A stretch of DNA of 64,000 bases, taken from assembly GCA_022822005.1 (NCBI GenBank), contig JAJECO010000091.1, positions 1 to 64,000 on the forward strand, read 5' to 3'. Made by a program: the position numbers and the translations under genes. Position 1 is the stretch's first letter, and every line of letters begins with the position of its first letter. Origin of the DNA: Candidatus Poribacteria bacterium. Lineage in GTDB: Bacteria; Poribacteria; WGA-4E; PCPOR2b. This document shows, piece by piece, positions 25,733 through 34,530 of the stretch. The notes below the pieces were generated by a model. The model was not told where the DNA came from. It did not search any database and saw only the letters and a program-made list of their open reading frames with translations.

Positions 25733-26155
25733 TCAGTTCGTTTGAAAGAACTCGACACTTTCACCGTTAGGTCCCGCGAAGAAGGCGATCGTCACCTGTA
25801 ACCCGCCAAGATCCACATCGCGCGGTTCGACCGTAATCTCATACCCCGCCTCACGGACATGTTCCACCGCTCCGTGGATGTCGGTTGTTGTCAATGCAAA
25901 GTGATGCACTGGGTTGTTCGGCGCAGGATCCCCCGGTTTCGGTCCGTCGGCAGTCGGCTGGAAAAGCTCCATGTGGCTGCCATCCCCCATATCCAGCAGC
26001 AGAATTTTGCGATCGGGCGGACCAAATTCTGCGATAATCTCCATGCCAAGTACATCGCGATAAAGCCGCAGCGATGCCTCCCAATCGCGTGTATGCACAG
26101 CAATATGATGCGCGCCACAGCCTTTGATAACATTGTTTTTTGTTCCGACAGCCAT
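25733..26155 (-). CDS. VOC-family (glyoxalase/dioxygenase-like) protein
   Basis: A 140-residue protein of two beta-alpha-beta-beta-beta modules. Potential metal ligands sit in the expected places: His in GAHHIAVHTRDWEASL, Glu in SHMELFQP, His in NPVHHFALTT and Glu in ESVEFFQTN. Members include lactoylglutathione lyase, methylmalonyl-CoA epimerase and extradiol dioxygenases; context does not decide between them. The ATG at 26155 is chosen over a TTG two codons upstream because AAGGA lies seven bases before it. It is 23 bases from birA. Confidence 0.9.
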   Translation of the reverse strand: MAVGTKNNVIKGCGAHHIAVHTRDWEASLRLYRDVLGMEIIAEFGPPDRKILLLDMGDGSHMELFQPTADGPKPGDPAPNNPVHHFALTTTDIHGAVEHVREAGYEITVEPRDVDLGGLQVTIAFFAGPNGESVEFFQTN

Positions 26156-26178
26156 AGTCAAATCCTTTCTATTTTCTA

Positions 26179-26979
26179 CTAATTTTCCGATGTTCCCTGA
26201 CCAGTTTGGAGTACCTCTCCAACCAGAAACTTCTGTCGTTTTCCATCTATATCTTTGAGTACCAATCCACCATCCCGATCAATCTTCTCCGTCCAACCTC
26301 GAAAGACATTACCAGCAGTCTCAACCTGAATCCAATCACTGGAAAGATGCAACAGCCTGTTAGCCGTCTCGATAATCGAATCAGTTTCACCACGCATCAA
26401 ACACAGATAATTCTCCTCAAGGCGATGCAGAATAGCTTGGAGAAGGCTGACACGCGAGATTTCCCGGCTACTTTCTATCCTCAAAGAGGTAGCGGAAGCG
26501 CGCAGTTCCTCCGGCAAGTCTGCCCTTGTCGTATTGACATTGACCCCGAACCCCATGACGAAAAATGGCTGCCGATCTTGATCGTACTCCAACTCCGTCA
26601 AGATCCCGCTCACCTTCTTCCCTTGAATCAGTACGTCGTTGGGCCACTTGATCCGCGTTGTAAGATCCGTCAATTCGTTGATCGCGGTTGCGATGGAGAC
26701 TGCACCGATGAGATTAGGCAGCCCCACCTGATCCGCACGGAGCCGGTGCCGCAGGATAATCGATGCAAGGATGCTCGATCCAAGAGGCGCATGCCACCTT
26801 CTGCCGTGCCGTCCTCGCCCTTGGGTTTGGCTCTCCGCCAAGATCAGTGTTCCCTCCTGCGCCCCGTCAATACCACATTGGAGTGCCAAATCGTTCGTTG
26901 AGCCTACCTGATCGTAGATTTGGATCCGCCGCCCGATGGTTCGGTTTCGCAGCCCGGATAGAATGTCGTCAGTTGTCAT
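26179..26979 (-). CDS. birA: biotin-[acetyl-CoA-carboxylase] ligase
   Basis: A 266-residue biotin protein ligase lacking the N-terminal DNA-binding domain of E. coli BirA, so it should be an enzyme only. Key features are QVGSTND (biotin entry), the biotinyl-AMP loop GRGRHGRRW (G54-G60), IKWPNDVLIQGKKVSGIL, and a C-terminal beta-barrel domain with GLVLKDIDG. It attaches biotin to carboxylase carrier proteins. It heads the reverse operon that continues with VOC, deacetylase-like, PhyH-HEAT, PhyH and SDR genes, an odd set of partners. bioA is about 13 kb away on the other strand. Confidence 0.93.
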   Translation of the reverse strand: MTTDDILSGLRNRTIGRRIQIYDQVGSTNDLALQCGIDGAQEGTLILAESQTQGRGRHGRRWHAPLGSSILASIILRHRLRADQVGLPNLIGAVSIATAINELTDLTTRIKWPNDVLIQGKKVSGILTELEYDQDRQPFFVMGFGVNVNTTRADLPEELRASATSLRIESSREISRVSLLQAILHRLEENYLCLMRGETDSIIETANRLLHLSSDWIQVETAGNVFRGWTEKIDRDGGLVLKDIDGKRQKFLVGEVLQTGQGTSEN

Positions 26980-27036
26980 TATGAACCATCATGGTATCAC
27001 GCCCCGCAACGCAGTGTCAACGCCTAACTTTCCGCT

Positions 27037-27065
27037 TGACTTTGCCTTCTCGTTATCCTAAAATT
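27037..27065 (+). promoter_or_regulatory. sigma70-type promoter for ackA
   Basis: TTGACT (27037-27042), a 17-base spacer and TAAAAT (27060-27065), about 100 bases before the acetate kinase start. It lies in the divergent region between birA and ackA. Confidence 0.6.
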
Positions 27066-27167
27066 GACGCGATAGCAATCCAGTAAGGATGACGGAATTT
27101 TGCAACAGTTTATACGGTCAAGCGGTTCGACCACCCATCGCACACAATGCATCACGCTTTATGCCTC

Positions 27168-28367
27168 ATGTCCACAATACTCACAATCAACGCCGGAAGT
27201 TCCTCCGTTAAGTATCAATGCTTTGAGATGACGGGCGAACTATGTCTGGCAAAGGGGCAAATCGACCGACTGGGTTCTCCAGCCCCAAATTTGTCCTATG
27301 AGCGGTATGATGGCATCACATATCAAACTGATGTTCCACCGATGGAGTATGAAGCGGTTTTCCCTTCAATTTTTGAGACACTTCTCAACACAGAAAAGGG
27401 GGTCCTTCACAATCTCAACGATATTATCGCCGTTGGACACCGCGTCGTCCATGGAGGGAGTCGCTTTGCGGAATCAGCATTAATCACTCCCGAAGTTGAA
27501 ACAGCGATTAATCAGTGCGTTCCGCTTGCTCCACTACACAACCCGTATAACTTGGGCGGCATCCGCGCCTGCCGTCAAGCGCTGCCAAATGCCGCGCATG
27601 TCGCCGTATTCGATACCGCGTTCCACCAAACGATGCCCGATTACGCATACATGTACGCGCTGCCTTATTCGCTTTATGAGCAGCACGGCATTCGACGATA
27701 CGGCTTTCACGGCACATCGCACCGATATGTCTCAGCGCGAGCAGCGGAAATCTTCGGACGTCCACCGACAGCACTCAAACTGATTACCTGTCACCTCGGA
27801 AATGGGTGTAGTATCACGGCGGTCAATCAGGGTAAATCGATTGATACCAGCATGGGACTAACACCGCTTGAAGGCTTAATGATGGGAACACGCTCCGGTG
27901 ACATTGATCCCGCAATCATTTTTCACCTGATGGAAGGAGAACAGATGTCAGCAGACGAGATAAATCAGATTCTCAACCGTGAGAGCGGTCTGCTGGGCAT
28001 TTCTGGCGTTGCGTCAGATGTCCGAGACCTGTTTCGGGCTGTTTCGGAGGGCAATTCGCAAGCGGCCCTTGCGCTGCAAATGTTTTCATATCGCGTGAAA
28101 CAATATATCGGAAAATATGCGGCGGTTCTCGGCGGTTTAGATGCACTGGTTTTCACCGGAGGGATTGGCGAAAATGCCTCGTCCGTCCGCACCGCTATCT
28201 GCGAGAACCTCGGATTTCTGGGAATCCATCTTGATGAAGAAAAGAATCAGTCAGGCGATGTGGAAAAACCGATCCATCAAGCAGACGCTCCTGTAAAGCT
28301 GCTCGTCATACCAACCAACGAGGAACTGATGATTGCCCGCGATACCCTGCGCCTTATTGAAGGATAA
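27168..28367 (+). CDS. ackA: acetate kinase
   Basis: A 399-residue acetate kinase: ADP/ATP-acetate chemistry linking acetyl phosphate to ATP. Signatures are NAGSSSVKYQCF at the N-terminus, GHRVVHGG, YGFHGTSHRYV, LGNGCSITAV, the GLTPLEGLMMGTRSGDIDP stretch and FTGGIGENA near the C-terminus. The frame starts at ATG 27147, but the family N-terminus begins at ATG 27168 (MSTILTINAG); no strong ribosome site marks either. No phosphotransacetylase gene is adjacent. A kelch gene follows 28 bases later and may be cotranscribed. Confidence 0.95.
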   Translation: MSTILTINAGSSSVKYQCFEMTGELCLAKGQIDRLGSPAPNLSYERYDGITYQTDVPPMEYEAVFPSIFETLLNTEKGVLHNLNDIIAVGHRVVHGGSRFAESALITPEVETAINQCVPLAPLHNPYNLGGIRACRQALPNAAHVAVFDTAFHQTMPDYAYMYALPYSLYEQHGIRRYGFHGTSHRYVSARAAEIFGRPPTALKLITCHLGNGCSITAVNQGKSIDTSMGLTPLEGLMMGTRSGDIDPAIIFHLMEGEQMSADEINQILNRESGLLGISGVASDVRDLFRAVSEGNSQAALALQMFSYRVKQYIGKYAAVLGGLDALVFTGGIGENASSVRTAICENLGFLGIHLDEEKNQSGDVEKPIHQADAPVKLLVIPTNEELMIARDTLRLIEG

Positions 28368-28395
28368 ATCCTACCAGAAGGGAGGCATGGTAAAT

Positions 28396-29448
28396 ATGAT
28401 TTCTATAAAATGCCGAAAATATGCGGAAGCCCGTCTGATCCTCCTCTTTGTCATTTCAATCTTATGTGGGCTGTTAAGTTTCTCTTCCGTGAGCCGTGCG
28501 AAGCAGGGGAGATGGACTCAGAAAGCAGAGATGCCAACACCAAGAATGCAACTTGCGACCGCTGTCGTCAATGGTAAAATCTATGCCATTGGTGGACTGA
28601 ATGGCGGTCCGCTATCGGTTGTGGAAGCATACGATCCGCAGAAAAATATTTGGACGAAGAAAGCCGATATACCAACGCCGAGAAGTGGAATTGCTGCGAG
28701 TGCTGTTGATGGTAAGATTTATGTGTTTGGCGGTCACAGAGTCGCTTTCGAGCCGCTTGACACCGTTCAGATGTACGACCCGGAAAAAGATAAATGGACC
28801 CGGAAAAAGCGGATGCCGGTTCCGATAGACCGGATGACGACAAGCGTCGTCGAGGGCAAGATTTATCTCATTGGTGGCTGGGATTTTCCCGATGATGTTT
28901 ACGCAACCGTCTTTCAGTACAATCCTGGAGGAGACACTTGGACTCGGAAAGCGGATATGCCGACGGCGAGAGGTGGACACGCTGCGGTCGTCTTTGAGGA
29001 AAAGATTTATGTCTTCGGAGGTGGAACCTTCAAAGAAACGACTCACGGCGGGATCCGGTATTTTGACGTTGTTGAAATGTATGATCCCGTTGAAGATCGG
29101 TGGACGCGCAAACCCAAAATGCCGGTGCCAAACATTGGCTTAGGTGTCGAAGCCGTTAATGGAAAGATCTACACCATCGGAGGAACCGCTTCGGATAACG
29201 TTAGCAGGCTCTCAAGGGTAGACATCTTTACCCCGGACGACGGCACATGGCTTGCGGAGGGCGGGGCGCGGCTTCCGGTGGCAAGAGGAGGACTGTCGGT
29301 TTCTAAGGTAAATAATAAAATTTACGCCTTTGGTGGGGCTTCAGTACTTGGGGTGGTCCCGAAGGTAAACGAATACGATCCTTCGGTGCTGAGTGTTACC
29401 CCACAGAATAATCTTGCAACAATATGGGGTGCAATAAAGGGTGATTAG
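28396..29448 (+). CDS. exported or membrane-anchored kelch-repeat protein
   Basis: A 350-residue protein starting with a basic segment and a hydrophobic helix (residues ~12-33), a signal peptide or anchor, followed by six kelch repeats. Each has a (G/E/N)KIY(A/V/L/T)(I/F)GG core: NGKIYAIGG, DGKIYVFGG, EGKIYLIGG, EEKIYVFGG, NGKIYTIGG, NNKIYAFGG, with W-T-K/R and MPTPR segments between. Six blades make a closed beta-propeller, probably outside the cytoplasm. The ATG at 28396 is preferred; GGAGG lies ten bases upstream, while the ATG at 28387 is too close to it. It is a binding scaffold of unknown ligand. Confidence 0.85.
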   Translation: MISIKCRKYAEARLILLFVISILCGLLSFSSVSRAKQGRWTQKAEMPTPRMQLATAVVNGKIYAIGGLNGGPLSVVEAYDPQKNIWTKKADIPTPRSGIAASAVDGKIYVFGGHRVAFEPLDTVQMYDPEKDKWTRKKRMPVPIDRMTTSVVEGKIYLIGGWDFPDDVYATVFQYNPGGDTWTRKADMPTARGGHAAVVFEEKIYVFGGGTFKETTHGGIRYFDVVEMYDPVEDRWTRKPKMPVPNIGLGVEAVNGKIYTIGGTASDNVSRLSRVDIFTPDDGTWLAEGGARLPVARGGLSVSKVNNKIYAFGGASVLGVVPKVNEYDPSVLSVTPQNNLATIWGAIKGD

Positions 29449-29517
29449 TAACGCTTCCCTCTGAACTTTGATACAATAATTGGGTGGTCAAATACCCACA
29501 CAATAAAGGAGATTCCT

Positions 29518-30378
29518 ATGAAAATTGGTTTACGTATACCGGGCACAGCGCGCGAGTTGCCCTTTGATGAGTTCTGCCGTTGGTGCGCCGATAACGGCTT
29601 TGACGCTGTCGATATAAGCAGCGTTACACCCGAAACTGTGGGCACAGCAAGGGACGCTGGATTGGACATCGGCACGGCAGATATGCCGGGCACCGGTGAC
29701 CTATTAAGCGTTGATAAGGCCCAGCAAGCAGCGGGGGCAGAAGCGGCAAAAGCTGCCATCCAAGCCGCAGCCGATAACGATGTGCATCTCATGTTCTGTG
29801 TCTTTTCGCCAGCGGATCCAACCATTGGACGGGCGAAAGCCTTCGATCTGTGGAAGGAAACCGTCCCACCAATTGCAGAGTTTGCCGCGGATAACGGGGT
29901 TACCATTTCCGTCGAAGGTTATCCAGGTCCCTCACCCCACTGTCCCGCGCTCGGTTGCACCCCTGAAACGCTGCGCGCAATGTTCGCGGAATGCCCAAGA
30001 GGGCTTGGTGTGAATTATGATCCGTCACATTTAGTTCGCATCGACGTCGATTACCTGCGGATGCTTAATGAATTCGCCGACCGGGTCGTGCATGTCCACG
30101 GCAAGGACACCGACTTTGATCAAGAGGCCCTCTACCTCCACGGCAATCTGGGACCGAGTTTCCATCCCTCGCGCGGTTTTGGTGAGGATTGGTGGCGATA
30201 TACCATCCCCGGCGATGGTGTTGTCGATTGGCTCAAAGTTGTTCAACGGCTTGAGGATGCAGGCTTCGACGGGATTGTCAGCGTTGAGCTCGAAGATTAT
30301 CGCTACTGGAAAACTTGGGAGGCAGAATCTGATGGGCTTAAGCGTTCACAAGAGTACCTCGCACAGTATGTACGATAG
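29518..30378 (+). CDS. sugar phosphate isomerase/epimerase (xylose-isomerase-like TIM barrel)
   Basis: A 286-residue AP2Ec/TIM-barrel protein: MKIGLRIPGTARELPFDEF start, FDAVDISS, VTISVEGYPGPSPH (metal Glu), GLGVNYDPSHLVR (Asp and His ligands), VVHVHGKDTDF (His ligand) and FDGIVSVELED near the end (Glu ligand). Members isomerise or epimerise sugars or inositol derivatives using a divalent metal. The ATG follows AAAGGAGATTCCT. It is followed 151 bases later by an amidohydrolase. Confidence 0.9.
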   Translation: MKIGLRIPGTARELPFDEFCRWCADNGFDAVDISSVTPETVGTARDAGLDIGTADMPGTGDLLSVDKAQQAAGAEAAKAAIQAAADNDVHLMFCVFSPADPTIGRAKAFDLWKETVPPIAEFAADNGVTISVEGYPGPSPHCPALGCTPETLRAMFAECPRGLGVNYDPSHLVRIDVDYLRMLNEFADRVVHVHGKDTDFDQEALYLHGNLGPSFHPSRGFGEDWWRYTIPGDGVVDWLKVVQRLEDAGFDGIVSVELEDYRYWKTWEAESDGLKRSQEYLAQYVR

Positions 30379-30432
30379 CGCCCTGTGAAACCAATAAGGG
30401 ATACTTGTAACAGCAACGATTGTAGTCCAAGT

Positions 30433-30456
30433 AGGGAACGCAAATCTGCGTTCCCT
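30433..30456. repeat. near-perfect 24-bp palindrome (AGGGAAC family)
   Basis: Arms AGGGAACGCAAA and TCTGCGTTCCCT match at 11 of 12 positions. It lies in the 151-base gap between the sugar isomerase and amidohydrolase genes. It is the third member of the family in this window. Confidence 0.75.
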
Positions 30457-30529
30457 CCCCTTTGACTCTTGAACGATAGCATCGCTCCAAATAGCCTTCG
30501 ATAACAGCACCGAAGAAAGGAAGGATACA

Positions 30530-31648
30530 ATGATCATCGACTCACACGCATACTGCTTTGAGCCGGCGGATAGCCCACGCGGATACGCCAGCAGTGAAGA
30601 ACATCTTAAGTGGGTACAAGCATCGCACGCGGTGCACCATCAGCCAGCGTTTCGGATTCGTGACCGCGCACCCGGTCCCTCAGATGTTCTCGCCCCCGAA
30701 GGTCGTCGCGATCTGTCCAACCTTCCCGACCTACGATTTCGGATTAACCATCCACGCGGCAGGGTCGTCTGGAACTACGAGGGTGAGGAATACACCAAAC
30801 ACTTTTATCCGCCAAATCTGCGAAGTTGTGAATTCACGCCTTTCAGCTTGAATGCCGAGATGGATTATGCGGATGTGGATATGGCACTGCTCCATACGAA
30901 CCCAATGCTGGGTCGAGACAGTGCTTACCAGGCGGAATGTGTGGAGCGGTTTCCCGATCGTCTCCGCTCGATGACACATGTAGATGAATGGCGTATCCGT
31001 GATGAGATGGATGCCGTCATTGATGAAGTCACCACCGCCATTACTGCACACGGGTTGCACGCTATCAAGTTCAATCCGCTGACCTACATTATAAGCCCCG
31101 ACCCGTGGGACGACGGTGTCTACCGACCATTCTGGGAAGCGGTTATCTCCCTCGGCGTCCCTATATTCTTCACACTGGGCAGCGGACCAAAGGCGAACCA
31201 ATTCACACTCTCAGACATTGAACAGCAAGAGGGCTATCTGAACGAACTTCGCATCCTGATCCGATGGATGGAACGCTATCCAGAGACCATTTGCAGCATC
31301 ACTCACGGCTTCCCTTGGCGCGCCTTTCTGGACGGAGACCGCATCACACTACCGGAAGCCATCTGGGAACCGTTCCAAAATCCAAATCTCAGCTTGGAAG
31401 TGTGCTTTCCCGTCCGAATCGGCGACATCTTCGATTATCCCTATCGAGAGATCTGGTACACCCTTGAAGCAATGGTTGAACACATCGGCGCAGATCATCT
31501 GCTTTGGGGAACAGATATGCCGTTCCAGAACCGTTTCTGCACATACCGCCAATCCCGTCACTGGATTGAGAGATACTGTACTTTCCTAACCTCCGATGAC
31601 TTGGCGATGATCATGGGCGGCACCGTCGCACGTATTCTTGGGCTCTGA
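30530..31648 (+). CDS. amidohydrolase-superfamily protein
   Basis: A 372-residue protein of the amidohydrolase-2 (ACMSD-like) type: an N-terminal strand MIIDSHAY at the DxHxH position, a later GLHAIKFNP strand, SITHGFPW (a His at a barrel end) and HLLWGTDMPF (the catalytic Asp strand), with VARILGL at the end. Members are metal-dependent hydrolases or decarboxylases. The first motif reads D-S-H-A-Y, losing the second metal His, so metal content may differ or activity may be altered. The ATG follows GAAAGGAAGG. Confidence 0.82.
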   Translation: MIIDSHAYCFEPADSPRGYASSEEHLKWVQASHAVHHQPAFRIRDRAPGPSDVLAPEGRRDLSNLPDLRFRINHPRGRVVWNYEGEEYTKHFYPPNLRSCEFTPFSLNAEMDYADVDMALLHTNPMLGRDSAYQAECVERFPDRLRSMTHVDEWRIRDEMDAVIDEVTTAITAHGLHAIKFNPLTYIISPDPWDDGVYRPFWEAVISLGVPIFFTLGSGPKANQFTLSDIEQQEGYLNELRILIRWMERYPETICSITHGFPWRAFLDGDRITLPEAIWEPFQNPNLSLEVCFPVRIGDIFDYPYREIWYTLEAMVEHIGADHLLWGTDMPFQNRFCTYRQSRHWIERYCTFLTSDDLAMIMGGTVARILGL

Positions 31649-31742
31649 GGTCTGAGGTAGGATAGCTGCTATCACCATATTCGTGGAAGCCCCTACAGCG
31701 ACAATCTTCATAGCTGAAATGGGAAAATTGGTATTATGTCCT

Positions 31743-33881
31743 ATGCGCTACCTTCTGAGCACCAACCCAACCCCAATCTCGGTCAAGGCAATCCTTCCCT
31801 TCCTTCTAAGCCTCTTGTCAATCGTGTTTTATAATCTAGTTCATGCACAAACAGAACCAGAACCGGTCGAGCTTGAGGAGATCGTCGTCACCCCCGGTAA
31901 ATTCACCGTTCAAAGTGGAACAGATGCAAGCCTCTCACTGTCGAAGGAAGGGATAGATCTGTTCCCACTGATTGACAACGATGTTTTCCGTGCCGCCCAT
32001 ATCTTTCCCGGTGTTACGTCCAACGATTTCAGTGCAAGGTTTAATTTGCGAGGCGGCGAAAAGGACGAAATTGTTGTGCGATTGGACGGGATGGAACTGT
32101 TTGAACCGTATCACCTACAAGATTTTGGTGGCGCAATCTCCATCATCGACCTCGGAGTAATTCGTCGCGCCGATCTGTTGATGGGCGGCTTTCCCGCGGA
32201 ATATGGCGATAAGATGTCGGGTACCTTCGATATCACCGCAAAGACAGGGAATCGGGATAGGTTCGCCATGAATGTAGGGGTTGACCTGATCAATGCACAC
32301 GCGCTGTTGGAAGGTCCCCTATCGGACAAAGGTTCATGGCTTGTCTCAGCCCGGCGGGGCTATGCTGATCTGATCCTCGCATTGATGGACGCCGACGAAG
32401 ACCTCAGACCCCAGTATGCAGATCTCTACAGCAAAATCGCCTACGACCTAACTGATAGAGATAAACTCACCGTTAACGCACTCTACGCATGGGACGACAA
32501 CTTCATTGATGCGGACAATGACGCAGATGACCTTGATTCGACCTATCACAATGCGATGTTCTGGACGAAATGGCGTCATTTCTACAGCGAGTCGGTCTGG
32601 TCAGATCTGTTTGTCTTCAACAATTTGGCAGCCCGAGATCGCAGGGTGGGGCACTATGATACTTTAGGGCGTAGCATTGGCAGGATCTACAACAGTGTGG
32701 ATAAACGGGATTTCGGCTTTCTCGGTGCGAAGGGGGAATTAACTGCACGCCTAGGAGAGACTCATACCATTCGGGGCGGATTGGAATGGCGTTGGTCTAG
32801 GGCGGAATACGATTATGTCGTTCGTCGCCAGCAACAGATCACAAGGCAGTTTATTTTGAGCCGTTGCCCGCTCTGCACCTTTGGAACTAGCACAAAAATT
32901 GACGGTAGTGGCTCGGAGATCAAGGGATACTTGCAAGATGAATGGCAATTACATCCGAAGTTGGCACTCAATATTGGCGGACGCTATCTGTTCCAAAATT
33001 ATCGTCGTAACGATATTCGGAAATATGAGATCAGTCCACGAATCGCGTTGGCTGTCAAGCCTGTCGAAAACCTGACCTTACGAGCAGCGTGGGGGCTTTA
33101 CCACCAACCGATTGACCTGATGACGATTCCTGTCGAGACGTTTGTCACAGATGTCGGCGGGGCGGGTCAAGCAATACACTATATCATCGGGGCGGAATAC
33201 GCTTCCGGTAAGAATTTTATGGTTCGGGCGGAGGGCTATTACAAAATGCTCACCAATCTCACCGGGCAGATTCAGGATTTTGGTAGGCAAACGCAGATTA
33301 TTGCTCCCGCGGATTCGGGACATGCAACAGGTTTTGACCTCTTTAGTGCGTACGCGCTATCGGAACAGCTGACGGGGAGTTTCGGGTATGCGTTTTTAAT
33401 TACCAAAGCAAGCGAAGATGACCCGATGTATGATCGCCCACTATTCGGCGAGACATTCTATCGGGATTTTGATCAACGCCACACGATTGCCCTCAATGGC
33501 AGCTATCGGATCGCTCCACGTTGGCACCTACACCTCTCATGGCGTTTCCATACCGGTAATCCGACAACGCCGCTGGAGCATACGCTGGTTCTCAATTCTT
33601 CTGGTGGCATGGAGTGTGAACGGGGATTTGGGGAGTACAACACCGATCGGCTACCTGCGTACCATAGCCTCGACTTGAGGCTTACAAAAACCAGTGAATA
33701 CAAGAGTTGGACGCTCAACTGGTATGTTCAGATCTTAAACCTATATAACAGATCAAACGTGCATGAACGGGTGTTCAGTGAAATTCTAGACGAAACAACA
33801 GGAGAGCTTACCGGCTGTGAAGTAAGTGACGAACCGCTGTTCCCGATTCTGCCGACGCTGGGCGTGAGTGCAACATTTTAG
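31743..33881 (+). CDS. TonB-dependent outer-membrane receptor
   Basis: About 712 residues. A hydrophobic signal segment ends near ...YNLVHAQ and is followed by LEEIVVTPGKF, which could serve as the TonB box. A plug domain has FNLRGGEKDEIVVRLDGMELFEPYHL and GGFPAEYGDKMSG. A long beta-barrel follows, with alternating strands and a terminal aromatic (TLGVSATF). It takes up a large ligand (siderophore, cobalamin or glycan) using TonB energy. The start is uncertain: the frame opens at GTG 31683, with ATGs at 31719 and 31743 and no good ribosome site; 31743 gives the best signal peptide. No SusD, ExbBD or TonB gene adjoins it. Confidence 0.9.
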   Translation: MRYLLSTNPTPISVKAILPFLLSLLSIVFYNLVHAQTEPEPVELEEIVVTPGKFTVQSGTDASLSLSKEGIDLFPLIDNDVFRAAHIFPGVTSNDFSARFNLRGGEKDEIVVRLDGMELFEPYHLQDFGGAISIIDLGVIRRADLLMGGFPAEYGDKMSGTFDITAKTGNRDRFAMNVGVDLINAHALLEGPLSDKGSWLVSARRGYADLILALMDADEDLRPQYADLYSKIAYDLTDRDKLTVNALYAWDDNFIDADNDADDLDSTYHNAMFWTKWRHFYSESVWSDLFVFNNLAARDRRVGHYDTLGRSIGRIYNSVDKRDFGFLGAKGELTARLGETHTIRGGLEWRWSRAEYDYVVRRQQQITRQFILSRCPLCTFGTSTKIDGSGSEIKGYLQDEWQLHPKLALNIGGRYLFQNYRRNDIRKYEISPRIALAVKPVENLTLRAAWGLYHQPIDLMTIPVETFVTDVGGAGQAIHYIIGAEYASGKNFMVRAEGYYKMLTNLTGQIQDFGRQTQIIAPADSGHATGFDLFSAYALSEQLTGSFGYAFLITKASEDDPMYDRPLFGETFYRDFDQRHTIALNGSYRIAPRWHLHLSWRFHTGNPTTPLEHTLVLNSSGGMECERGFGEYNTDRLPAYHSLDLRLTKTSEYKSWTLNWYVQILNLYNRSNVHERVFSEILDETTGELTGCEVSDEPLFPILPTLGVSATF

Positions 33882-33962
33882 GTGGGCAGCGATATCCATG
33901 ATTCCGTTGAAATGAGCCAATCACTCGCTGAATCCAGTGGATTGCCAGAGGGTGTATAATCC

Positions 33963-33992
33963 TTGACATATCTCAATCACTTTGATTATAAT
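33963..33992 (+). promoter_or_regulatory. consensus-like promoter for the rhodanese gene
   Basis: A perfect TTGACA (33963-33968), an 18-base spacer and a perfect TATAAT (33987-33992), 75 bases before the chosen ATG at 34068. Confidence 0.7.
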
Positions 33993-34067
33993 TGGAGAAT
34001 CATAAGCGCGAAGCAGCATGCCTCATTTTGAATTCATACTATGCGACAGTACGCAAGGAGAGGGCCG

Positions 34068-34511
34068 ATGCTGAACAGTATCAAAAAAGCACTGCAAGAG
34101 CTCTTTAATAGGAACGCAATTTCCTCGGTCAAAGGGAGTGTGCCCCGAGCCGCACCAAGTGCCGAAGAAGCAATCATCCCTTTTAATCCTGCCGAACACG
34201 CAATCCACCCCCAGAACCTCAAGCAGCTGATAGATAACGGTCACGACATTATTTTATTAGATGTACGTGAAGCGTGGGAATACGAAATTGTGCACCTTAA
34301 AGATGCAAAGCAGATGCCCCTCGGAGAGCTACCGCAACAGGCAAATTTGCTGAACCCTTACGCTGAAATCGTTGTATATTGCCATAAAGGGATGCGCAGC
34401 TTGGATGCGGTGCATCTGCTACAACAACTTGGATTTAAGCGAGTCAAAAGCTTGGTGGGCGGTATTGATCGGTGGGCGAGGGAAATTGATACCGAACTTC
34501 AGCGATATTAA
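34068..34511 (+). CDS. rhodanese-domain protein
   Basis: A 147-residue single-domain rhodanese: IILLDVREAWEYEIVHLKDA, the active-site loop VVYCHKGMRS with catalytic C105, and VKSLVGGIDRWAREID. It transfers sulfane sulfur; the acceptor is not indicated by context. The ~50-residue N-terminal extension is helical then disordered. The ATG at 34068 is selected over 34041 because AAGGAGA lies directly upstream of it. It converges with a reverse sugar isomerase whose stop lies 19 bases away. Confidence 0.9.
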   Translation: MLNSIKKALQELFNRNAISSVKGSVPRAAPSAEEAIIPFNPAEHAIHPQNLKQLIDNGHDIILLDVREAWEYEIVHLKDAKQMPLGELPQQANLLNPYAEIVVYCHKGMRSLDAVHLLQQLGFKRVKSLVGGIDRWAREIDTELQRY

Positions 34512-34530
34512 CCTCTTGAGCACGTGATTT

